Shown one piece after another: positions 1-7,121 of a stretch of DNA of 33,883 nt. Each line of letters opens with the position of its first letter. Within the stretch, counting starts at the first letter, position 1. Source of the stretch: an uncultured Clostridia bacterium (GTDB lineage Bacteria > Bacillota > Clostridia > TANB77 > CAG-465); assembly GCA_947632225.1 (NCBI GenBank), contig CANROM010000003.1, forward strand, positions 1-33,883, read 5' to 3'. The position numbers and the translations under genes are program-made. The notes below the pieces were generated by a model, which ran no database searches, was not told the DNA's origin, and was given only the letters and a program-made list of their open reading frames with translations.

Positions 1-497
1 GAAATTTCAGATATTAGCAATGTTATACCAGATACTGTAGTTATTGCAAGCATTGCTGCAAATGGGTTAAATAGTATAACAATACCAAATACTAGATGTA
101 CAAGTGAGCTAATAAGCATCATTGACCAAGCAGGTGAAGATGATGATTTTAAATTAAATGCAAATTGGAATTTAATGATAAATTGTATAATTAACCAAGA
201 TCCAATTATTATTCCTAAGAATTCATTTAGTATAGCTGGTTTAAATATTAAAAATATACCAACTACTGTATAAAGTGTTCCTTCAATAAGCTCTGTACTT
301 ATAGCTCTAAATTCTTTGTTTGCAGTAAAATAAGAAACAATGTGTACAATACCAATTAAAGCAAGTACTGTTCCTATCAATATGACCATAAATGTAAGTG
401 AAGATTCTGGTCTAAAAATTAAAAACAAAGAAAATATTATTAGTAGTATAGATGTAGCAATTGACATCTTTTCATACTTTTTTATTGTATTTATCAT
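1..497 (-). CDS. DUF308/HdeD-like membrane protein (C-terminus cut by window edge)
   Basis: The ORF track misses this gene because its stop lies outside the window. Read leftward from ATG at 497, the frame is open to base 1 (165 codons). The product starts MINTIKKYEKM and is a chain of hydrophobic segments, including SIATSILLIIFSLFLIF, a second near TFMVILIGTVLALIGIV and later GTLYTVVGIFLIF and LIIQFIIKF. Short polar loops and the recurring pattern of a helix ending in F(R/K)P or FNP followed by the next helix are typical of the HdeD/DUF308 family (about 180 aa, six helices). An AAGGAGAG ribosome binding site sits just upstream. The role in this family is poorly defined; the acid-stress role of E. 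coli HdeD should not be assumed here. Confidence 0.75.
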   Translation of the reverse strand, partial: MINTIKKYEKMSIATSILLIIFSLFLIFRPESSLTFMVILIGTVLALIGIVHIVSYFTANKEFRAISTELIEGTLYTVVGIFLIFKPAILNEFLGIIIGSWLIIQFIIKFQFAFNLKSSSSPAWSMMLISSLVHLVFGIVILFNPFAAMLAITTVSGITLLISEI

Positions 498-524
498 AAA
501 ATCTCTCCTTTTTTATTTAATTTA

Positions 525-553
525 ATATTAGCATAAAAAGAAAAATTATTCAA
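525..553 (-). promoter_or_regulatory. Sigma-A-type promoter for the DUF308-like gene
   Basis: On the minus strand TTGAAT, a 17-bp spacer and TAATAT lie about 30 bp upstream of the ATG at 497. The spacing is ideal and both hexamers are close to consensus. Confidence 0.55.
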
Positions 554-647
554 TAATACCAAATTTAAAATATAATTTAATGGTGTTTTTTTATAAAAAA
601 ATGTGCATAATATATTATGATTAAATTGTGTAAAATTAGCACTATCG

Positions 648-676
648 TTGACTTTAAAAGTTAAATGTGATAATAT
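648..676 (+). promoter_or_regulatory. Sigma-A-type promoter for the phosphatase/rpiB/tagO genes
   Basis: TTGACT at 648-653, 17 bp, then TAATAT at 671-676. An overlapping extended -10 reading (TGTGATAAT) is also possible. It lies about 30 bp upstream of the phosphatase start and diverges from the promoter of the DUF308-like gene. Confidence 0.55.
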
Positions 677-704
677 ATTTTTAGTTATATTTGGAGGATA
701 TTTT

Positions 705-1163
705 ATGAAAAGTGTTATGTTTGTGTGCACTGGTAATATATGTAGAAGTGCAATGGCACATCACTACATGCAAAAAAGAGTGTATGACCTAAAAAAAGAA
801 AATGAAATTGTAGTTTCATCATGTGGAACACAAGCAGAAAATGGAGATAGATCTACTAATAATGCTATAGAAGTCATGAAAGAATATGGAGTAGATTTAA
901 CAAAGCATCGTGCTACTAATATGTTTGATATAGACATAGAAAACTACGATTTAATTATTTGCATGACACAACAGCATAAATATAGCATACTCGCATATTT
1001 TCCAAAACTAAAAGAAAAGGTTTTCACACTAAAAGAATATGTTTTTGGAGATAAAATAAATAATGTAGATATAGATGATCCATGGGGATATGGTATAGAA
1101 ATATATAAATCATGTTCTAAAGAAATTGTGGATTGTGTGGATAAACTCCTTGAAAAGATATAA
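705..1163 (+). CDS. Low-molecular-weight protein phosphatase (YwlE/Wzb-like)
   Basis: Cytoplasmic phosphatase that works through a phosphocysteine intermediate. The P-loop VCTGNICRS gives C8-x5-R14, and the general-acid loop is IDDPWG (D125-P126). At 152 aa the length is normal. The start at ATG 705 was chosen over the ORF-track start at 648 because GGAGG lies 9 bp upstream and the P-loop must be near the N-terminus. It is followed 13 bp later by rpiB, the same order as ywlE-ywlF in Bacillus, where YwlE is a protein-arginine phosphatase. However, the P-loop has Ile (GNICRS) where YwlE has Thr (GNTCRS); Ile is the residue usual in phosphotyrosine enzymes. The substrate (pArg or pTyr) is therefore open. 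Confidence 0.9.
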   Translation: MKSVMFVCTGNICRSAMAHHYMQKRVYDLKKENEIVVSSCGTQAENGDRSTNNAIEVMKEYGVDLTKHRATNMFDIDIENYDLIICMTQQHKYSILAYFPKLKEKVFTLKEYVFGDKINNVDIDDPWGYGIEIYKSCSKEIVDCVDKLLEKI

Positions 1164-1176
1164 AGGAAGTGAACTT

Positions 1177-1644
1177 ATGATTATAATAGGCTCTGATCAT
1201 ACAGGAATAGAGTTAAAAAAGAGCATAATAGCTCACCTAAAAGAGAAAGAAATTGAAGTTAAAGATGTCACAGACTTTTTAGATCAGACTGGAGATGACT
1301 ATCCAGATATTGCATATATAGTATGCCAAAATGTAAAAAAAGAAAATGCACTTGGTATAGCAATTTGTGGTACTGGAATAGGAATTTCTATAGCATGTAA
1401 TAAAGTTAATGGAATACGTGCTGCTGTCTGCACAGATAAGTATATGGCAAAGATGACTCGAAATGATAATAATGCAAATGTTTTGTGCTTAGGTGCACGC
1501 CTAGGAATAGAGAATGTTTTCGAAATTGTGGACGAGTTCTTAAACAGTGAATTCTTAGGTGGAAGACACCAAAAAAGAGTAGACAAAATTGCAAAAATAG
1601 AAAAGTGTCAAAAGGAAGGTGTAGAATATGTTCATAGTTTATAG
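1177..1644 (+). CDS. rpiB: Ribose-5-phosphate isomerase B (RpiB/LacAB family)
   Basis: Interconverts ribose 5-phosphate and ribulose 5-phosphate in the non-oxidative pentose phosphate pathway, or a related aldose/ketose pair. Family landmarks are GSDHTGIELK at the N-terminus (D7, H8), DYPD near residue 41, and AICGTGIGISIACNK with the likely catalytic Cys64. The 155-aa length is standard. ATG 1177 follows AAAGGAAGTG; the ORF-track start at 1126 would overlap the phosphatase and lacks this site. The 3' end overlaps the start of the TagO-like gene by 17 bp, so the two are very likely translationally coupled. Assignment rests on motifs, so an allose-type substrate cannot be excluded. Confidence 0.92.
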   Translation: MIIIGSDHTGIELKKSIIAHLKEKEIEVKDVTDFLDQTGDDYPDIAYIVCQNVKKENALGIAICGTGIGISIACNKVNGIRAAVCTDKYMAKMTRNDNNANVLCLGARLGIENVFEIVDEFLNSEFLGGRHQKRVDKIAKIEKCQKEGVEYVHSL

Positions 1645-2701
1645 TGTAACCGTTGTAGCATTTCTATGCTGTTTTTGCTTAACACCATTTGTAATAAAAA
1701 TGTGCATAAAAAAAGGACTTGTTGATGTTCCTAAAGATAGCAGAAGAGTGCATTCTAAACCAATGCCAAGATGTGGTGGAATAGCAATCTTCACATCAAC
1801 TTTAATAGCTCTTTTTGTGTATTATTTTATAACAAAAGATATACCATCTATTGCTTTTAATACACAGTTTTGGGGATATTTAATTGGTGCTTTACTAATA
1901 TTTGCAATGGGAATAATTGATGACGTATTTACTTTAAAAGCAAGATATAAAGCTATATTTGAATTTGCGTCTATATTTATAGTGTTTGCTTTTGGAATAA
2001 GGATAGAGAATATAGGAAACTTACAGCTTGGCTATTTCTCTTTACCTGTAACTTTCCTTTGGATAATAACAGTTTTAAATGCCATGAATTTAATTGATGG
2101 ATTGGATGGACTTGCAGCAGGAATAACATCAATATCTGCACTAGCATTACTTATGCTATTTATATCCACATCAGCAAGCTTGGAAGCAATTTTAATAACA
2201 GCAGCAATAGTTGGAGCAAGCTTAGGCTTTTTACCATTTAACTTTAATCCTGCAAAAACTTTTATGGGTGATTGCAGTTCAAACTTTTTAGGATTTACAA
2301 TGGCGTGTGTAACAATAATGGGATTTTCAAGAGGATATACAGCAGTTGAATATTTAGCTCCTGTACTAATACTTGGTGTACCTATTTTTGATACTATATT
2401 TGCTATGGTAAGAAGAGCAATAAAGAGAAAACCACTTTTTGCTCCAGATGGTGGACATATTCATCATAGACTAATTAAATTTGGCTTTACACAAAGACAA
2501 GCAGTTCTAATACTATACACAATAACAAGTACTTTATGTATTATAGCTGTATCACTTATTACTCAGGATATGTGGAAACTAGCACTTTTAGTAGCAATGT
2601 CTACAATATTCATTGTATTATGGATTGCTAGTATGATAAAAAGTAGAGATATTAAAGTGGATCAGACAATAAATAGTAATTTTAAAGCAGATAATGTATA
2701 A
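1628..2701 (+). CDS. tagO: Undecaprenyl-phosphate N-acetylglucosaminyl 1-phosphate transferase (TagO/WecA/MraY superfamily)
   Basis: Integral membrane enzyme that moves a sugar 1-phosphate from UDP-sugar to undecaprenyl phosphate, the first step of wall teichoic acid or other wall polysaccharide synthesis. Seen in the 357-aa protein: VHSKPMPRCGG near residue 41, GIIDDV with the Mg-binding Asp pair (98-99), NAMNLIDGLDGLAAG near 151 with further catalytic acids, FMGDCSSNFLG, and the nucleotide-sugar-binding PDGGHIHHRL loop near 275. About ten hydrophobic helices separate these. The HIHHRL type and lack of MraY-specific features point to TagO/WecA rather than MraY. The start ATG lies inside the rpiB 3' end behind AAAGGAAGG. 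The C-terminus beyond the last helix is short and polar. Confidence 0.9.
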   Translation: MFIVYSVTVVAFLCCFCLTPFVIKMCIKKGLVDVPKDSRRVHSKPMPRCGGIAIFTSTLIALFVYYFITKDIPSIAFNTQFWGYLIGALLIFAMGIIDDVFTLKARYKAIFEFASIFIVFAFGIRIENIGNLQLGYFSLPVTFLWIITVLNAMNLIDGLDGLAAGITSISALALLMLFISTSASLEAILITAAIVGASLGFLPFNFNPAKTFMGDCSSNFLGFTMACVTIMGFSRGYTAVEYLAPVLILGVPIFDTIFAMVRRAIKRKPLFAPDGGHIHHRLIKFGFTQRQAVLILYTITSTLCIIAVSLITQDMWKLALLVAMSTIFIVLWIASMIKSRDIKVDQTINSNFKADNV

Positions 2702-2739
2702 AATAGTAATATAATTAAATTGAAGGGAGATAATATATA

Positions 2740-3183
2740 ATGAAAGATGAATTATTACAAGATTTAAAAGAGGCAATGAAGCAAAAGGATACTTTGAAAA
2801 AAGATACAATTACTATGCTAAGAGCAGCAATATTGCAAGTTGAGAAAGACTCACAAAAAGTTTTAACAGATGATGAGATATGTGCAGTAGTTGCTAAGGA
2901 AGTTAAAAAGAGAAAAGAGTCTATTAAAGAATATGAGGAAGCAGGCAGAGAAGATATAGCAGAAAATTTGAAAAGGGAAATAGAAATTTTATCTAAGTAT
3001 CTACCTGAACAGCTAACACAAGAAGAGATTGAAAAACTAGTAGATGAAGCAATAGCTAAGTCTGGTGCTCAATCTCCAAGAGATATGGGTAAAGTAATGG
3101 GAATACTAAGACCACAAACTGCTGGAAAAGCTGATGGTAAATTAGTAAGTGATATAGTTAAAGAAAAACTTGCTAATATTTAA
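2740..3183 (+). CDS. YqeY family protein (GatB/YqeY domain)
   Basis: A 147-aa, mostly helical, highly charged cytoplasmic protein. The N-terminal half (LLQDLKEAMKQKD, then TMLRAAILQVEKD) and the C-terminal part (LPEQLTQEEIEKLVDEAI, then GKVMGILRP) match YqeY, which resembles the C-terminal tail domain of the GatB subunit of tRNA-dependent amidotransferase and is suspected to bind tRNA. No enzymatic residues are expected. AGGGAG lies about 10 bp upstream of ATG 2740. It sits 38 bp after tagO with no clear terminator between, and is followed by a hairpin. Confidence 0.9.
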   Translation: MKDELLQDLKEAMKQKDTLKKDTITMLRAAILQVEKDSQKVLTDDEICAVVAKEVKKRKESIKEYEEAGREDIAENLKREIEILSKYLPEQLTQEEIEKLVDEAIAKSGAQSPRDMGKVMGILRPQTAGKADGKLVSDIVKEKLANI

Positions 3184-3187
3184 GTAA

Positions 3188-3211
3188 TAAGCCAAGTTAA
3201 GTCTTGGCTTA
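3188..3211 (+). terminator. Hairpin after yqeY (weak terminator or attenuator)
   Basis: TAAGCCAAG-TTAAGT-CTTGGCTTA is a perfect 9-bp stem with a 6-nt loop, followed by AATTTATTGT, which is a poor U tract. It lies between yqeY and the ymfF-like gene and may only partly stop read-through. Confidence 0.5.
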
Positions 3212-3234
3212 ATTTATTGTAAAGGAGTAGTGAA

Positions 3235-4479
3235 ATGAGAGTATACAAAATAAATGATAATAAGTTTAAAAGCATATATGTATCATATAACTTAACTGTA
3301 GATGTAACTGATACTAAGCTTTATTCAAAGGGAGCTGTGCTTGCAGCTTTAATGGCCAAAAGCTCAGAAAAATATAAGACTCAAAAGGAGATAGAAAAAT
3401 ACTTAAATTATCTATATAGCTCAGTATATGATGTAAATATAGAGAAACTAGGTGATTTATATAACTTAGAAATAAGAGCTGAGTTTATAAATAAAGAATA
3501 CTTACCAAATCATGAAGAACTTTTAGATAAAATGTTAGAATTTCTAGAGGAAATGATTTATCATCCTGCAAAGTGGTCAGCTGAAAATATCGAAAGAGAA
3601 AAGCAGTTTATAATTGAGAGAATAAATGAAAGAAAAGATGAAAAGCTTAAATACGGAATTCAAAGAGCAGAAGAAATACTTTGTGAGGGCGAGCCTTTTG
3701 GTACATACCTATATGGTAGTACAGACGTTGTAGAAAAAGTAGGCCATGATGATGTTGAAGAGGCATATAAAAATATAACAAATGGTTGTGTTACAGTTAT
3801 TGTATCAGGAAATTTAACTGGTTACGAAGATATAGATAAGAAAATAGAAAATAGATTTAAAAAATATGTGACAAATGACACCTTAATTGAAGATTTAGTT
3901 TATGATAAGAAATTAAGTAAGTCTGGAGAATACAAAGAAGTAAAAGAATATCAAGATACAACACAAAGTGTTCTATCTTTAGGCTTAAGACTAAACAACT
4001 GCACACCTGATGATTTTTATAAAATAAGCATATATAATGCTATTTTAGGAACAACTCCATCTTCAAAATTATTCCAAAATGTAAGGGAAAAAGAATCTTT
4101 AGCATATACTGTAAGATCTAGATACTATAGATTTAAAGATATAATTATAATTTTTGCAGGTATAAATAAAGAAAATTACGATAAAGCTTTGTCAGTTATA
4201 AATAAACAGATAACAGACCTAAAAGAAGGAAAAATTACAGATGAAGAATTTACTAGTGCAAAAGATAGCTTGTTAGCAGATTTACTAGAGTGGAATGACT
4301 CAAAAATTGCAATGGCAAAGATGAAAATATCTAATCTAATTGCATTTAAGTCTGCAGATATTTCTATTGAGCAAATGAGAAAGGCAATGAGTGATGTCTC
4401 ATTTAGTGATGTTGTTGAAATTGCTAATAGGGTTAGTGTAGAAAAAGTATTTTTACTTGGAGGTGTTGAAAATGCGTAA
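3235..4479 (+). CDS. M16-family peptidase-like protein, YmfF type (inactive partner)
   Basis: A 414-aa member of the insulinase/processing-peptidase superfamily. It lacks the zinc motif HxxEH: the matching N-terminal region (SKGAVLAALMAKSSEKYKTQ) has no His pair, so it is presumed non-catalytic, as is usual for the YmfF half of the YmfF/YmfH pair. The C-terminal half has the typical peptidase-dimer features (SVLSLGLRLNN, then FQNVREKESLAYTVRSR, the conserved R-x-x-E-S-L-A-Y substrate-side element). Public annotation links this pair to elongation factor P modification; I cannot test that here. ATG 3235 follows AAAGGAG. Its stop overlaps the next gene by 8 bp, indicating coupled synthesis of two subunits. 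Confidence 0.85.
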   Translation: MRVYKINDNKFKSIYVSYNLTVDVTDTKLYSKGAVLAALMAKSSEKYKTQKEIEKYLNYLYSSVYDVNIEKLGDLYNLEIRAEFINKEYLPNHEELLDKMLEFLEEMIYHPAKWSAENIEREKQFIIERINERKDEKLKYGIQRAEEILCEGEPFGTYLYGSTDVVEKVGHDDVEEAYKNITNGCVTVIVSGNLTGYEDIDKKIENRFKKYVTNDTLIEDLVYDKKLSKSGEYKEVKEYQDTTQSVLSLGLRLNNCTPDDFYKISIYNAILGTTPSSKLFQNVREKESLAYTVRSRYYRFKDIIIIFAGINKENYDKALSVINKQITDLKEGKITDEEFTSAKDSLLADLLEWNDSKIAMAKMKISNLIAFKSADISIEQMRKAMSDVSFSDVVEIANRVSVEKVFLLGGVENA

Positions 4480-5761
4480 AATGTGTGTACAGAATTCACC
4501 TGAATTAAATGAGACTACATTTAGTACAACTGTATCTAATGGACTTAATGTATATGTATGTAAAAAACAGGGATTTTCTAAGAAAATAGGACTATTTGGA
4601 ACTAAATATGGATCTATAGTAAATGATTTTGTGGATATACTTACAGGAAAAAGAATACAAGTGCCTGACGGAATAGCTCATTTCCTAGAGCATAAGCTAT
4701 TTGAAAAAGAAGGAGCAAACGCCTTAGATTTATTCTCAAAAATGGGTGTATCATCTAATGCATATACATCTTTTGACCAAACTGTATACTTCTTTGAAAC
4801 ATCTGAAAAGTATAAAGAGGCAATCGCTATGCTCGTTAAACTAATTAAAGAGCCATATTTTACAGATGAAAATGTTCAAAAAGAGCAAGGAATAATAGGT
4901 CAAGAAATAAGTATGTATGATGACGATCCAAGCTTTATGGTATATTTTAATGCGTTAAGAGCTATGTATCAAAAAAATCCAGTAAGAATAGATATAGCTG
5001 GTACAATAGAATCTATATCACATATAACTAAAGAATTACTTTATACATGTTACAATACATTTTATAGCCCACAAAATATGTTCTTTATAGTTATTGGAGA
5101 TGTTGATGTTGATGAAACAATAGACTTAATAGAAGAAAATATAAATAAATATGAAAATAATAGTGTGCCTAATACTAAGATTGTTAAGTATAATGCACAA
5201 GAACCAAAAGAAATTGCAAAGAAAGATATAGTACAGAAAATGGAAGTATATATGCCTCAACTATGCATTGGATATAAGCTAGATTTAGTAGATGGAATGC
5301 AGATAACAAAAAATGAACATATTGTAAGTATATTATCTGATATGTACTTCTCTAAACAAACAGAATTCTTTGAAAAAGAATATAAAGAGGGAAAAGTAAA
5401 TGAGAGTATAGATATGCAATATGAGGGAAGTGACGCATTTTCACATGTCTTAATATCTAGCACTTCAACTAATATAGATGAACTTGAAAAGGATATTTTA
5501 GAATACATGAACAAGATAAAAAACGAAGAAGTTAATGAAGAACTATTTGAAATAGTTAAAAGAAAGAAAATAGGTGAATTTATATTAGCATCAGATAATT
5601 TAGAGGTAAGCTATAGAAGAATTATAGATTCTATATTAAATAATATAGATGTATACTCAGATGTTGAAATATTAAAAAATATTACAAAAGATGATATTAA
5701 ACAATTTTTAAATAATTTAACAGAAGCTAATAGAGTAACATCAAAAATTATATCAAAATAA
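4472..5761 (+). CDS. M16-family zinc metallopeptidase, YmfH type (active partner)
   Basis: A 429-aa active-looking member of the same superfamily. The inverted zinc motif is GIAHFLEH (H70, E73, H74), with the third ligand probably in KEQGIIGQEIS (E145, about 70 residues downstream). The aromatic/Asn element NAYTSFDQTVYFFET near residue 98 is characteristic. The start ATG at 4472 is preferred over 4457 because GGAGGT (from 4459) is correctly placed. It overlaps the ymfF-like stop, so the two probably form a heterodimer. The next 80 bp hold only a weak 7-bp inverted repeat (5789-5823) and no good terminator. Confidence 0.88.
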   Translation: MRKMCVQNSPELNETTFSTTVSNGLNVYVCKKQGFSKKIGLFGTKYGSIVNDFVDILTGKRIQVPDGIAHFLEHKLFEKEGANALDLFSKMGVSSNAYTSFDQTVYFFETSEKYKEAIAMLVKLIKEPYFTDENVQKEQGIIGQEISMYDDDPSFMVYFNALRAMYQKNPVRIDIAGTIESISHITKELLYTCYNTFYSPQNMFFIVIGDVDVDETIDLIEENINKYENNSVPNTKIVKYNAQEPKEIAKKDIVQKMEVYMPQLCIGYKLDLVDGMQITKNEHIVSILSDMYFSKQTEFFEKEYKEGKVNESIDMQYEGSDAFSHVLISSTSTNIDELEKDILEYMNKIKNEEVNEELFEIVKRKKIGEFILASDNLEVSYRRIIDSILNNIDVYSDVEILKNITKDDIKQFLNNLTEANRVTSKIISK

Positions 5762-5844
5762 ATAGAGAAATATCTAATTTTATATATGAAGTATTATCAT
5801 ATAAATAAATGCATAAAATACTTATATAGTCAAAAGAAGATATA

Positions 5845-5909
5845 TGTCGAAACTTGCGACCGATTTATCTTTTAAAAATATTGACTATACTTGTTATAAA
5901 TGGTATAAA
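5845..5909 (+). promoter_or_regulatory. Spo0A box plus sigma-A promoter of the Spo0E-like gene
   Basis: An exact Spo0A box TGTCGAA (5845-5851), inside ATGTCGAAACTTGCG, lies 36 bp upstream of TTGACT (5881). A 17-bp spacer and TATAAA (5904-5909) follow. The same 15-bp word and the same 36/17 spacing occur again at 7032-7096. Position well upstream of -35 suggests activation by Spo0A~P, but repression is possible. The box consensus is established knowledge; the regulatory sign is inference. Confidence 0.7.
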
Positions 5910-5936
5910 TATGTAAAATTGGGGTTGATGATTACG

Positions 5937-6083
5937 ATGATAAATGAAATTGAACTCTTAAAACAAAAATTAGACAAAGAAATAGAGCAAGGATGCTCAT
6001 ATGAACAAGTACTAAAAACAAGTAGAGAAATTGATGTTTTACTCGCTAAATATTACTTAGAAAAGGTTGAGGATATCACCTAA
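5937..6083 (+). CDS. Spo0E-like aspartyl-phosphate phosphatase
   Basis: A 48-aa two-helix protein: MINEIELLKQKLDKEIEQG, then YEQVLKTSREIDVLLAKYY. The second helix carries the family signature S-x-x-[LI]-D (SREID), used by Spo0E-like proteins to dephosphorylate Spo0A~P or a related response regulator. ATG 5937 is favoured because GGGG at 5921-5924 is well spaced; ATG 5928 (MITMINE) is possible, and the ORF-track start at 5844 lies upstream of the promoter. The Spo0A box upstream suggests negative feedback on the sporulation phosphorelay. Its last 27 bp overlap the end of the convergent gene on the other strand. Confidence 0.75.
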   Translation: MINEIELLKQKLDKEIEQGCSYEQVLKTSREIDVLLAKYYLEKVEDIT

Positions 6084-6440
6084 GTTTATATTTAGTAGCA
6101 TTAGTCCGAGTATGATTATTAGAGCCATATTATTTTCTTCTGTATCCATGAATAGTAAAATAATAAGACCTATTAAAATTAAGTCGTCAATTTGAATTGA
6201 GTAGCCAAAAATATGTATTGTATTATTTTTAATACTAAATACTTTATTTTTAGGTGTATCACTCTCCTGGTTATCTTTAGGAGAGTAATTACAGAAATCT
6301 TGAAAAGGTATTGTGTCATTTTGTGATGCAGTATCTTTTTTTGGCTCCGTTTTAACTTGACTTGCAGTATTATTATAAATATTATTATGCATATAATTAT
6401 AATTTCTCATATAAAAAGGATTATAATTTGGATAAAACAT
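6057..6440 (-). CDS. Small membrane protein with Asn/Tyr-rich N-terminus (unknown, probably sporulation-linked)
   Basis: Third gene of a leftward operon, 127 aa from ATG 6440. The start sits one base after the stop of the previous gene, behind AAGGGTG; GTG 6449 is the track's alternative. The N-terminal 30 residues are rich in Asn, Tyr and Phe (FYPNYNPFYMRNYNYM), the middle is polar, and the C-terminal third has two hydrophobic stretches (IDDLILIGLIILLFMDTEE and MALIIILGLMLLNI). I do not recognise a defined family. Asn/Tyr-rich heads occur in spore coat and cortex proteins, and the operon starts at a Spo0A box, so a spore role is an inference. It overlaps the convergent Spo0E-like gene by 27 bp. 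Confidence 0.65.
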   Translation of the reverse strand: MFYPNYNPFYMRNYNYMHNNIYNNTASQVKTEPKKDTASQNDTIPFQDFCNYSPKDNQESDTPKNKVFSIKNNTIHIFGYSIQIDDLILIGLIILLFMDTEENNMALIIILGLMLLNINLGDILNLF

Positions 6441-6441
6441 A

Positions 6442-6792
6442 TCAATCACCCTTATCTTTTAAAGAATCTAATGCTGTAATAACGTTTAGTATTGTCATAT
6501 ACTCATTGATTTTATCTTGTCTAGATTTTCTAAGGAATGGCTTTAGTGAAAGAAGCAAGTTCTTTTGAGGGTTTTCAGCATTCATGCGACTCATTATTTT
6601 TTGAAATTTGAGTAAAATTGAGGGATCAAAACTGCTATTAGAAGTACTAGAATTACCACTTAAGCTATTAAGAACACTTGAAAAATCTGTATTAGACTTA
6701 CTTTCACTCTTGTCGTTACTAGTGTCATTATTCATTTTTTCTTGGATGCTATTTATTAAATTGTTTATAGCATCCATATTATTTTCATCCAT
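6442..6792 (-). CDS. Unknown helical protein, middle gene of the Spo0A-box operon
   Basis: A 116-aa protein with no membrane segment. Residues 1-50 are an Asn/Ser/Asp-rich low-complexity region (NSLSGNSSTSNSSFDPS). The C-terminal half is helical and basic (ILLKFQKIMSRM, then LLLSLKPFLRKSRQDKINEY). I have the impression of a recurrent clostridial L-x-x-LKPFL-x-x-x-RQ-x-K block but cannot assign a function. Start ATG 6792 is one base after the previous stop (TAG-T-ATG), and its stop is one base before the next ATG, so the three genes form a tight operon. Confidence 0.7.
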   Translation of the reverse strand: MDENNMDAINNLINSIQEKMNNDTSNDKSESKSNTDFSSVLNSLSGNSSTSNSSFDPSILLKFQKIMSRMNAENPQKNLLLSLKPFLRKSRQDKINEYMTILNVITALDSLKDKGD

Positions 6793-6793
6793 A

Positions 6794-6958
6794 CTAGTTC
6801 TTCTTATTATTTACGCCTAACATTTTAGCGATATTGTTTAAATCTTCACTAGACATACTTTGTACCATCCTTGTTACCTGCTCAATTTTCTCTTTGTCTA
6901 AAGAACCTAATATGTTCATTAGCTTTTGATTCATTTCATTATTATTTGTACTATTCAT
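6794..6958 (-). CDS. 54-aa protein, first gene of the Spo0A-box operon
   Basis: Too short for the ORF track. From ATG 6958 to TAG 6794 it encodes MNSTNNNEMNQKLMNILGSL, then DKEKIEQVTRMVQSMS, then EDLNNIAKMLGVNNKKN. It is a soluble, amphipathic, probably two- or three-helix protein. GGAGATG is placed about 5 bp upstream. The Spo0A box at 7032-7038 lies 74 bp upstream of the start. Function unknown. The one-base spacing to the next gene and shared upstream signal are the reasons to call it real. Confidence 0.65.
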   Translation of the reverse strand: MNSTNNNEMNQKLMNILGSLDKEKIEQVTRMVQSMSSEDLNNIAKMLGVNNKKN

Positions 6959-7008
6959 AACATCATCTCCTATATATTTAAATTATATGCTGTACTTTTT
7001 CCTTTGTG

Positions 7009-7038
7009 ATTATATTATAAAAATTTATGTATGTCGAA
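7009..7038 (-). promoter_or_regulatory. Leftward promoter overlapping the Spo0A box
   Basis: On the minus strand two overlapping TATAAT hexamers (7019-7014 and 7014-7009) lie just downstream of the Spo0A box (7038-7032), which occupies roughly the -35 position. No consensus -35 hexamer exists at 17 bp. This fits a Spo0A-dependent sigma-A promoter for the three small leftward genes. Inference from position only. Confidence 0.45.
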
Positions 7039-7096
7039 ACTTGCGGTCAAAAGTTGATAGATAAATATTGACCAATTAAATAAATGGTGGTATAAG
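7032..7096 (+). promoter_or_regulatory. Spo0A box plus sigma-A promoter of the TraC/VirB4-like operon
   Basis: TGTCGAA at 7032-7038 within ATGTCGAAACTTGCG, then 36 bp from box start to TTGACC at 7068, a 17-bp spacer and TATAAG at 7091-7096. The 15-bp word and both distances match the module at 5845. Predicted transcription start is about 7103, only a few bases before the TTG at 7107 and just before GGAGGG at 7109. Confidence 0.7.
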
Positions 7097-7121
7097 ATAT
7101 AGCAGATTGGAGGGATGTACA

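Noticed and set aside
340-525. ORF of 61 aa on the plus strand
   Set aside because: It is antisense to the clearly coding DUF308-like gene on the minus strand and has no ribosome site.
1299-1594. Minus-strand ORFs opposite rpiB
   Set aside because: Shadows of rpiB; composition and lack of ribosome sites give no support.
6362-6820. Plus-strand ORFs opposite the small leftward operon
   Set aside because: The minus-strand frames have ribosome sites, tight junctions and a promoter; the plus-strand frames do not.
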